From an uncultured Bacteroidota bacterium (GTDB taxonomy: Bacteria > Bacteroidota > Ignavibacteria > UBA10030 > UBA8401), in the NCBI GenBank assembly GCA_937920105.1, contig CALETH010000034.1, positions 1 to 49,940 of the forward strand: DNA of 49,940 nt, given 5' to 3'. Positions within the stretch are counted from its first letter, which is position 1, and every line of letters starts with the position of its first letter. Shown here in pieces: positions 36,697-43,968 of this stretch. The notes below the pieces were generated by a model. The model did not search any database and had not been told where the DNA came from. It worked only from the letters and a program-made list of their open reading frames with translations. Both the position numbers and the translations under genes were made by a program.

Positions 36697-36800
36697 ACAC
36701 ACCCCTAAATCCCCTCTTATAGAGGGGACTTTTATATTCGTCGAAAAATTCCCCTCTCCAGCGTAGGATTGTGTGTTGGAGAGAGGGGTTAGGGGTGTGT
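36697..36800. repeat. Composite palindromic repeat
   Basis: ACACACCCCTAA (36697-36708) pairs exactly with TTAGGGGTGTGT (36789-36800). Inside are CCCCTCT-tat-AGAGGGG and CCCCTCTCC...GGAGAGAGGGG. The ACCCCTAAATCCCC type of sequence is familiar from dispersed repeats in many genomes. It separates the convergent defence-like gene and metH. Confidence 0.85.
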
Positions 36801-36805
36801 CCTGC

Positions 36806-39800
36806 TTACCTCACATTAAAATATCTCGCTTCCGGGTGATGAATAATAATTGCATCCGTAGATTGTTCCGGCTCTAACATAAACTCCTCCGTTAAATGTA
36901 CACCAATTTGTTCTGGCTTTAATAACTCAAATAATTTTGTGTGGTCTTCCAAATTGGGACATGCAGGATAACCAAAACTATATCTTGCTCCTTGGTAGCC
37001 CTGACTGAATAAGCGTTTAATTTCCGGAGAATCTTTTTTAGCAATTCCCAATTCTTCACGAATTTTTTTGTGCCACAATTCTGCTAATGCTTCTGCACAT
37101 TCCACGCTCAATCCATGAAAATAGAGATAATCTTTATAATTATTTTCTGCAAATAATTTTGCTGAATATTCTGATGCAGTTTTTCCCATCGTTACCATGT
37201 GGAAGGCAACAACATCCATTTTGCCAGAATCCACAGAAGCAAAATAATCTGCCAAACATAAAAATCTATCATCTTTTTGGCGTGGAAAGGTAAAACGCAA
37301 TCGCTCTGTTTTTTTATCATCATGATAAATAATGACATCATTATTTTCAGATTGACAGGGAAAATATCCATACACGACTTTGGGAACAAGGAGTTGTTGT
37401 TCTTTACAAAGTTTTTTCAATTTCTCAAAATCCGGATAGACTTTTTCTTCTAATTGTTTTTTGTAGTCTTCTTCAGAACGTTTTCCTTTTCGCACTTGCC
37501 ACTGTCCTTTAATGAGAGCGGCTTCGTTAATATAATTGTATATTTCATCCAACGAAATATTTTCTGCAATTTTCGTTCCCCAAAATGGAGGAGTGGGAAT
37601 AGCAACTTCGGTAGAAACTTTTGAGCGTTGCGGAAGTTTTTCTTCTTCTTTTATTGCAAGGGCAATTTTTGCTTCTGCTCCGGTGAGAATTTCTTCTTCA
37701 TCTTCAACGTTTATTGATGGGGAAGTGTTGGTAAAACTTTCGATGCCCTGTGTTTTTAACTGCTCCATAAAACGCAAACCATCAAATGCATCTGCTGCGT
37801 ACGAAACTACTCCTTTATAAAGAGAACGTAAATCTTGTTCCACGTATCTTCGCGTTAAGGCGGCACCGCCAAGAACAACTGGTGGTTTTAGGCCTTGTTC
37901 ATTTAACACTTCAAGATTTTCTTTCATCACTAAGGTAGATTTTACCAGCAATCCGCTCATGCCAATTGCATCAGCATTGTGTTCTTGATATACGTGAATA
38001 ATATTTTCTACTGGTTGTTTAATTCCCAAATTATAAACTTTGTATCCGTTGTTGGTTAAAATAATATCCACCAAATTTTTTCCGATGTCATGCACATCTC
38101 CTTTTACTGTTGCCAATACCATTGAGCCTTTAGATGTTGATTCGGATTTTTCCATAAATTGTTCAAGATACGCAACGGCGGCTTTCATCACTTCTGCGGA
38201 TTGCAACACAAATGGTAATTGCATTTCTCCACGTCCGAATAAATCTCCAACTACTTTCATTCCATCTAATAAAATTGTATTAATGATTTCTAATGCGGAA
38301 TATTTTTTTAGTGCTTCATCTAAATCTTGTTGAATGCCTTGTTTATCACCATCAATGATTCTGTTTTTTAAAATTTCTTCGATTGTTCCTGCTCGCTGTT
38401 TTATTTCTTTTGTTTCTGTTTTTTTATCCGCGTAGTACGCCATGAGTTCTGTTAATGGGTCGTAGGTGCATTGTTCTCCATTCCATTGTCGTTTATCAAA
38501 AACAAGTTCGTAGCATAATTGTCTTCCACGTTCATCTATCTTAAAGAGTGGAATAATTTTTTGTGCGTTGACGATTGCTTGGTCGAGCCCGGCTTCAATA
38601 GCATAATGCAAGAATACAGAATTTAATACGTGCCGTACATGCGGAGAAAGTCCGAAAGAAATATTGCTTACGCCAAGTATAGTTTTCACTTTTGGAAATT
38701 CTTTTTTGATGAGACGAATTGCTTCAATAGTTTCAATTCCTGCTTTGCGAAATTCTTCATCACCACTTCCGAGTGTAAATGTCAACGTATCAAAAATTAA
38801 ATCTTCTTCTTTCATTCCGTATTTATGAACAACTAAATTATGGATGCGTTTTGCGATGGTAAATTTTTCTTCGGCGGTTTTTGCCATTCCTTTTTCATCA
38901 ATGGTTAATGCAACAACGGATGCACCATATTTTTTACACATGGGAACAACCTTATCAATACGTTCTTCACCATCTTCCAAGTTAATGGAATTGACGATAC
39001 ACTTTCCGGCAAAGAGTTGCAATGCTTCTTCAATCACTGGTGCTTCGGTGGAATCAATCATCACTGGCAACGTCACTTGTGTATTGAAACGTGTTGCCAC
39101 TTCTCGCATATCACGCACTTCATCACGTCCAACGTAAGCAACACATAAATCTACAATGTGTGCACCTTCTTTGGCTTGCTCTTTTCCCATGTTCACAATC
39201 GCGTCGTAATTTTCTTCTTGCAATAAATCGCGAAATTTTTTTGAACCATTTGCATTGGTGCGTTCTCCAATAATTACTGGTGCCGGATTTATTTGCAACG
39301 GTGCTGTGGTGTATAAACTGGAAACGCTTGGTGAAAATTCCAAAGTTCTTTTTTTAGGGGAAAGATTGCCAACAGTTTCTACAAGTTTTTTAAGATGTTC
39401 GGGACGTGTGCCGCAACATCCACCAACAATACTTACTCCTAAATCTTTTACAAAATGTCCGAGATAGTACACAAATTCTTCCGGAGATAAATGATAATGT
39501 GGATGTCCGCCAACATTTTCCGGAATTCCTGCATTGGGAATACATGAAACGGGATAGGGGGAATTATTGCAGAGATAGCGAATGTTTTCAGACATTTCTT
39601 TTGGACCTGTTGCACAATTTAGCCCGATGGCATCAATCGCAAATGGTTCAAGTGATGTGAGTGCTGCTGCGATTTCTGTTCCCATCAACATTGTTCCGGT
39701 GGATTCTATCGTTACGGAAACAAACACGGGAATCTTAATTTTTTGAGCAGCGAAATATTCAAACACTGCACCAAGGCATGATTTTATTTGAAGTACGTCT

Positions 39801-40282
39801 TGACATGTTTCTATGATAAGTAAATCAACACCGCCTTCTACAAGTCCGGCAACTTGCTCGTAATAACTTTTGCTCATTTGTTTGAATGTGATGTGTTGCA
39901 ACGATGGAAGTTTTGTTGTGGGACCGATTGAACCAGCAACAAATCGCGGGTGATTGTTGGATGAAAATTGTTGTGCAACATTTTTTGCAAGTTGTGCTGC
40001 TTTGAAATTTAATTCGTACGCTCGGTTTTGTAAATCATATTCTGCTAATACAATGGATGACGAACCGAATGTGTCGGTTTCAATCACATCTACACCAACG
40101 GAGAGAAAATCTGCGTGAACTTTTTCTATTGCTGATGGTTTTGAAATGACAAGATATTCATTGCATCCATTGAGATGTTCTCCGCCAAAATCATCTGCCG
40201 TTAGATTTTGTGATTGGATGTTTGTGCCCATGGCACCGTCGAAGATGAGGATTTTTTCGTTAAAAAAGTTTCGAGTTGTCAT
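36806..40282 (-). CDS. metH: Cobalamin-dependent methionine synthase
   Basis: 1158 residues with all four modules. Homocysteine domain (about 1-305) with zinc ligands C223, C289 and C290; methyltetrahydrofolate (pterin) domain (about 333-595; PVIIGERTNANGSKKF); cobalamin cap and binding domain (about 630-860) with GDVHDIGKN, where H731 coordinates cobalt; and C-terminal AdoMet reactivation domain (about 890-1158; ARYSFGYPACPN). Transfers methyl from methyltetrahydrofolate to homocysteine. Its ATG directly abuts the inverted repeat of the four-helix-bundle element, so its natural leader is interrupted and no Shine-Dalgarno is seen. The SAM-II riboswitch 540 bp upstream fits feedback by SAM. 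Confidence 0.97.
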   Translation of the reverse strand: MTTRNFFNEKILIFDGAMGTNIQSQNLTADDFGGEHLNGCNEYLVISKPSAIEKVHADFLSVGVDVIETDTFGSSSIVLAEYDLQNRAYELNFKAAQLAKNVAQQFSSNNHPRFVAGSIGPTTKLPSLQHITFKQMSKSYYEQVAGLVEGGVDLLIIETCQDVLQIKSCLGAVFEYFAAQKIKIPVFVSVTIESTGTMLMGTEIAAALTSLEPFAIDAIGLNCATGPKEMSENIRYLCNNSPYPVSCIPNAGIPENVGGHPHYHLSPEEFVYYLGHFVKDLGVSIVGGCCGTRPEHLKKLVETVGNLSPKKRTLEFSPSVSSLYTTAPLQINPAPVIIGERTNANGSKKFRDLLQEENYDAIVNMGKEQAKEGAHIVDLCVAYVGRDEVRDMREVATRFNTQVTLPVMIDSTEAPVIEEALQLFAGKCIVNSINLEDGEERIDKVVPMCKKYGASVVALTIDEKGMAKTAEEKFTIAKRIHNLVVHKYGMKEEDLIFDTLTFTLGSGDEEFRKAGIETIEAIRLIKKEFPKVKTILGVSNISFGLSPHVRHVLNSVFLHYAIEAGLDQAIVNAQKIIPLFKIDERGRQLCYELVFDKRQWNGEQCTYDPLTELMAYYADKKTETKEIKQRAGTIEEILKNRIIDGDKQGIQQDLDEALKKYSALEIINTILLDGMKVVGDLFGRGEMQLPFVLQSAEVMKAAVAYLEQFMEKSESTSKGSMVLATVKGDVHDIGKNLVDIILTNNGYKVYNLGIKQPVENIIHVYQEHNADAIGMSGLLVKSTLVMKENLEVLNEQGLKPPVVLGGAALTRRYVEQDLRSLYKGVVSYAADAFDGLRFMEQLKTQGIESFTNTSPSINVEDEEEILTGAEAKIALAIKEEEKLPQRSKVSTEVAIPTPPFWGTKIAENISLDEIYNYINEAALIKGQWQVRKGKRSEEDYKKQLEEKVYPDFEKLKKLCKEQQLLVPKVVYGYFPCQSENNDVIIYHDDKKTERLRFTFPRQKDDRFLCLADYFASVDSGKMDVVAFHMVTMGKTASEYSAKLFAENNYKDYLYFHGLSVECAEALAELWHKKIREELGIAKKDSPEIKRLFSQGYQGARYSFGYPACPNLEDHTKLFELLKPEQIGVHLTEEFMLEPEQSTDAIIIHHPEARYFNVR

Positions 40283-40312
40283 AGTTATCAGTTTTCAGTT
40301 GTGAGTTTTCAG
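40282..40312 (+). repeat. Inner boundary repeat of the four-helix-bundle element (metH side)
   Basis: 31 bp (TAGTTATCAGTTTTCAG then TTGTGAGTTTTCAG) matching the reverse complement of 40721-40751 at 29 of 31 positions. The first base is the last base of the metH start codon complement. Confidence 0.92.
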
Positions 40313-40319
40313 TGGTTTG

Positions 40320-40670
40320 TTATTTAAGTTTTTCTATCAATCCGAAAAGCATTTTTCGTATTTCGGAAACAATTTGTGATAGTTTGGTAAAAATATTTTG
40401 TTCAATATAATTAAGGTCTTTGGCAAGTAGGAGATAATATTCTACTTCACTTGCAGAGCCGGCGGCTATCACTAAAAATTGTTTGAATTCATTTTTACTT
40501 TTTCTTCCGCTTCCTTCTGCAACGTTTGCAGGGATGGAACTTGATGCTCTGCGTAATTGAGATGTGATTCCGTACATTTCGGATTTAGGTAATGTTTCTG
40601 TTGCTTTGTAAATTTTCAATGTTAACTCGTGGGCTTTTTGCCACACGATAAGTTTTTTATAATCTTGCAT
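40320..40670 (-). CDS. Four-helix-bundle protein (S23/23S-rRNA-IVS protein family)
   Basis: 116 residues: DYKKLIVWQKAHELTLKIY, then YGITSQLRRASSSIPANVAE, GSGRKSKNEFKQFLVIAAGS and SEVEYYLLLAKDLNYI are the full signature of the family. The proteins form a four-helix bundle and a pentamer with a basic surface; family members are encoded inside intervening sequences of 23S rRNA genes in Leptospira and Coxiella, and a relative (Avd) works with diversity-generating reverse transcriptase. No reverse transcriptase is seen here. The gene is bounded by 31-bp inverted repeats and stands between the SAM-II riboswitch and metH, so transcription from the riboswitch promoter would pass through it. Confidence 0.93.
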   Translation of the reverse strand: MQDYKKLIVWQKAHELTLKIYKATETLPKSEMYGITSQLRRASSSIPANVAEGSGRKSKNEFKQFLVIAAGSASEVEYYLLLAKDLNYIEQNIFTKLSQIVSEIRKMLFGLIEKLK

Positions 40671-40720
40671 AAATATGTTCTTATATAAATTTTAAAATAA
40701 TGGTTTGTATCCGTTTTTTT

Positions 40721-40751
40721 CTGATAACTCATAACTGAAAACTGATAACTA
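40721..40751 (-). repeat. Boundary repeat of the four-helix-bundle element (riboswitch side)
   Basis: Inverted partner of 40282-40312, 29 of 31 positions identical. Its outer edge meets the U-run of the riboswitch terminator. Confidence 0.92.
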
Positions 40752-40791
40752 AAACAGAAAACCCTCGCAACGCCTTACGACGCTGGAGGGT
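40751..40791 (-). terminator. Intrinsic terminator of the SAM-II riboswitch
   Basis: On the minus strand ACCCUCC-AGCGUC pairs with GGCGUUG-C-GAGGGU around a GUAA loop (40761-40791), with one bulge and two G-U pairs, followed by UUUUCUGUUUU. It lies about 27 bases downstream of the aptamer, consistent with transcriptional control. Confidence 0.85.
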
Positions 40792-40817
40792 ATAGGTAAA
40801 TATACATTCTCTTTGCG

Positions 40818-40878
40818 ACGCTTTAGCAAATTGGTTGTATTGCTTTGTGGCTGCAAGCTGTCATCAAATCGCCACGGA
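40818..40878 (-). promoter_or_regulatory. SAM-II riboswitch aptamer
   Basis: On the minus strand the elements follow the SAM-II order: P1 5' strand GUGGC (40875-40871), conserved GAUUUGA (40870-40864), UUGCA leading into P1 3' strand GCCAC (40851-40847), a linker, and the 3' pseudoknot strand GCUAAAGCG (40827-40819). P1 pairs perfectly and the loop can pair with the tail. SAM-II occurs in alphaproteobacteria and Bacteroidota. In line with metH downstream, SAM binding would lower expression. Confidence 0.87.
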
Positions 40879-40880
40879 TA

Positions 40881-40909
40881 ATTTTACAAAAAATTTAGTT
40901 GTTATACAA
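40881..40909 (-). promoter_or_regulatory. Predicted promoter of the riboswitch-metH transcript
   Basis: On the minus strand TTGTAT (40909-40904), 17 bases, then TAAAAT (40886-40881). The start of transcription would fall about at the first base pair of the aptamer. Confidence 0.5.
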
Positions 40910-40937
40910 GAGATTTGTTGTATCTATCTTTTCAAAA

Positions 40938-40992
40938 TGGATTCCCGCTAAAACCTGTCCTGACGACAGGTCAGGAACATGCGGGAATGACA
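40938..40992. repeat. REP-like element with nested hairpin
   Basis: GATTCCCGC...GCGGGAATGAC frames an inner stem CCTGTC-ctga-CGACAGG region (40957-40975). The outer arms match those at 9453-9481. Located after the type IX cargo gene and may help end its transcript. Confidence 0.8.
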
Positions 40993-41058
40993 TTTCTTCT
41001 CTTTTAATTTTTAACATACACTTTAATTTAACACTATCATAATTTCTATAATCCATAG

Positions 41059-43863
41059 TTACTTTACCAACACCATTTTTTTTACATCCTTTTTTTGCAA
41101 CCCGCTTTTTCCTTCGAAGAATAATTCATACAAATATGTTCCGGAAGCAAGGGTTTGAGCATTCCAGTTTGTAGAATATTCTCCTTGCTCTTGTTCTTTA
41201 TTAATAAGCGTTGCAACTTCTTTTCCGGTAATATCAAGAATGCGGAGTGTTACTTTTCCTTTTTCGGGGAGAGTGTAACGAATTGTTGTTGTTGGGTTAA
41301 ATGGGTTGGGATAATTTTGTGAAAGTGAAAATTCTTTTGGTGTAATTGGGTTTCCATTTTTTACAGGTGTTGTTACATTGGTAGAATAAACTCCGTTTCC
41401 ATGTGTTGCCACTGCAATTGCACCATCAACTGTACGAAAATCTATCATTATTACTACAACATTACCGATAGTATTTTGTCCTTCCTGAACCCATGTTGTA
41501 GAATTTCCATTGAGTTGTGTGGTAGAATATAATCCCGTACTTGTTCCCACAAAATAATTTGTTGTTCCACCAAATGGAACTATTGCTGCCCAACGGCAGG
41601 AGGGACCGTTTCCTGCTCCATCAACACTTTGTTCTAAATTTCCTGCGATAGGAGTCCAAGAAGTGCCGCCATTTGTTGTAGAATACAAACTTACTACTTC
41701 ATAATTAGAGAAAACTACAATTGCATTATCGGCATTTGTTGGGTTTATAGCAATGTTGTTAATATATGCTCCATTCGGAAATCCTTTATTTGTCCCAATA
41801 TCGGTTGGGATTGGATTTCCGGTGTGGGCATTATCAAGACGGTAGAGTTTTCCATCACTTGTTCCATAGTAGACTCTGTTTGCGGGTTGGTTGGAAACTG
41901 CAACAGCAGAAATTGGATTTGTTGTTGCTGTGTTGGTAAGATTTGTCCAGTTGATACTTGTTTTATTAATAATAGCATTATCTCCTATTTGTTGCCAAGT
42001 AGGTATTCCAGTAAGGTCACTATTTCTCCATAATGTTTTATCAGCAATCCAATACATCATTTTATCATTATTAGGGTCTAATGCAAATGGATTGATAAAC
42101 ATATATGTTCCATTAAATCCACTTGGTTGAATATTTGCTATATCTGTTAGTTGTAATTGTGTGTTGAGAACACCTCTATAAGCATTTCCACCTTGCGAAG
42201 AAAAGTAGTATGAACTTTTATTATTTGCAACAGCACAGAATGCACCATCTCCACTAAAAAATTCAATCCACTCAGATTGTGAATTGGTAGAATTTATTCC
42301 CCAAGTTCCATTATCTTGCAAACCACCAAAAAGTAAATTATCTCCAGCGGTTGAATGTTCCATTGCAATAGTATAAAACTGTCCCGTTGAGTATCCATTA
42401 TTTAATGGTGTCCATCCAATAGAATCAGCAAGTGCATTGGTGGTTTTTTGTACGCCACCATCATTACCTGAAAAAAGAGTATTTGCATTGGTGGGAGAGA
42501 ATACTAATGCATGTTGGTCGGGATGATGATTTTCATAACGAGCATAACTTTGTCCCGATTTATCATATCCGCCAACCCATTTTGTATTATCATTTGTGGC
42601 AAAACCATCGGTTGAACGATAGAGATTTGTTCCTCCAATAAATAGAACATTATCATTATCTGGTTTTACTTTTATAATAAGGTCGTACGAACCTTGAGAA
42701 TTAAAATCACCAATATTACCAAATCCCCCGAACATTGGTATGTTGGCACTTCTATTTTCCCAAGTATTATTGCTATTATTGTATTTCCATAAACTATGTC
42801 CATTTGTGCCTGAACCGGGAGTTTCTGCAAGAAAATACACTATATTTGGATTTGATGGAGATATTCCAATAACTACTCTATTATAGATGGTTGAGAAGTT
42901 TTGTGTGATATTCGTCCAAGTGATTCCATCTGGAGATTTCCATATCCCTCTATCAACAGCATTATCAGAACCATCTAAGGCAGAAGAACTTAACGTTGCA
43001 TACACTATACCGTTTGGAGCAACAGCAACATCAGTAAAACTTGCGCCGTTGTTACCTACATTTCCACGAACGGTTGTCCAAGAATTTCCACCGTCAACAC
43101 TACGTTTTATAGCAGTTACAGTTGCAACATAAATTTCTTCTTGTAGTGTGTTAGATGGGTCTATTGCAAGATTGTGGATATAATCAAAAGCATTATCAAA
43201 TGTCTGTGGGGTATTAGAAACTGTGGATGGTATTTGTTGCCAGGATATTCCATTATTTGTGGATTTAAAGATACCATCTCCGGCAAAAAATGCACCACTA
43301 CTATTTGCAGAATTTCCACTAAATTCACCCGTACCATAATACCATGTATTTGTTTTTCCGGTTCTTGTATCTTGTGCTACACAAGTAACACTGTGGAGTT
43401 GAGTCGCAGTAGTAGTTTTTGTCCATGATGTTCCGCCATTAGTAGAACGCCACATTCCACCGGAAACGCCGCCAGCAAGAATGGTGTTTGCATTAGCAAT
43501 ATCTATGGCTAAGGCACGTGTTCTTCCACCAACATTATACGGTCCGCGGTGTGCCCAATTGGATGTAAGTGTTGTTGTGGATTTTCCTAATTTTGTAAAG
43601 TGTTCTTTTGTGGGGATTGTTTTTGCAAAAGATAATTCTTTTTCTCTTATGTTGGTGGGGAGTTTTCCTGTTGCTGGATTACGGAGCATTCTTAATTCAT
43701 AATTTGCTCTGGCATGCGGGTCTTCTTTTGTGCCAATTGCAGACTGCTTTTGCAATTGTTTCAGTAATTCTTTTAAGTTTTTTGGTTGTTGTGGATTTGT
43801 TATATAGTTTATTCCAATAATAATTCCAATGATGAGTGAAAAAAGCAAGAGTTTTGTTTTCAT
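41059..43863 (-). CDS. Secreted BNR/sortilin-like repeat protein with type IX secretion signal
   Basis: 934 residues. N-terminal signal peptide (MKTKLLLFSLIIGIIIGINYI). The body begins WAHRGPYNVGGRTRALAIDI, then has many Asp-box repeats: RSTNGGTSWTK, KSTNNGISWQQ, RSVDGGNSWTTV, KSPDGITWTNI, STTNGGTSWTPI, as in beta-propellers of the sortilin/BNR type. The last 90 residues (845-934), starting FSLSQNYPNPFNPTTTIRYT and ending KKMVLVK, are the type A C-terminal sorting domain. The protein should cross the outer membrane through the Por (type IX) system and remain on the surface or be released. Activity unknown; BNR repeats occur in glycosidases and in structural proteins. GGAG lies about 9 bases ahead of ATG. 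Confidence 0.9.
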   Translation of the reverse strand: MKTKLLLFSLIIGIIIGINYITNPQQPKNLKELLKQLQKQSAIGTKEDPHARANYELRMLRNPATGKLPTNIREKELSFAKTIPTKEHFTKLGKSTTTLTSNWAHRGPYNVGGRTRALAIDIANANTILAGGVSGGMWRSTNGGTSWTKTTTATQLHSVTCVAQDTRTGKTNTWYYGTGEFSGNSANSSGAFFAGDGIFKSTNNGISWQQIPSTVSNTPQTFDNAFDYIHNLAIDPSNTLQEEIYVATVTAIKRSVDGGNSWTTVRGNVGNNGASFTDVAVAPNGIVYATLSSSALDGSDNAVDRGIWKSPDGITWTNITQNFSTIYNRVVIGISPSNPNIVYFLAETPGSGTNGHSLWKYNNSNNTWENRSANIPMFGGFGNIGDFNSQGSYDLIIKVKPDNDNVLFIGGTNLYRSTDGFATNDNTKWVGGYDKSGQSYARYENHHPDQHALVFSPTNANTLFSGNDGGVQKTTNALADSIGWTPLNNGYSTGQFYTIAMEHSTAGDNLLFGGLQDNGTWGINSTNSQSEWIEFFSGDGAFCAVANNKSSYYFSSQGGNAYRGVLNTQLQLTDIANIQPSGFNGTYMFINPFALDPNNDKMMYWIADKTLWRNSDLTGIPTWQQIGDNAIINKTSINWTNLTNTATTNPISAVAVSNQPANRVYYGTSDGKLYRLDNAHTGNPIPTDIGTNKGFPNGAYINNIAINPTNADNAIVVFSNYEVVSLYSTTNGGTSWTPIAGNLEQSVDGAGNGPSCRWAAIVPFGGTTNYFVGTSTGLYSTTQLNGNSTTWVQEGQNTIGNVVVIMIDFRTVDGAIAVATHGNGVYSTNVTTPVKNGNPITPKEFSLSQNYPNPFNPTTTIRYTLPEKGKVTLRILDITGKEVATLINKEQEQGEYSTNWNAQTLASGTYLYELFFEGKSGLQKKDVKKMVLVK

Positions 43864-43968
43864 AGGGGTTTCTCCGCAAAATAAATTTTCTTCAAGGTAC
43901 TTTATCTCAATATAGAAATCAATATTTTTTTTCTTATTTTGAAAAAATCGAAATCTTTAGGAATTACT

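Noticed and set aside
38844..39137. Open frames on the plus strand within metH and similar frames opposite other large genes
   Set aside because: Antisense shadows of strongly supported genes, with no ribosome site or recognisable domain.
40320..40670. Diversity-generating retroelement accessory gene (Avd)
   Set aside because: Same fold family, but no reverse transcriptase or template/variable repeats nearby.
36806..41058. Cobalamin riboswitch upstream of metH
   Set aside because: No B12-box-like sequence found in the leader; the structure present fits SAM-II instead.
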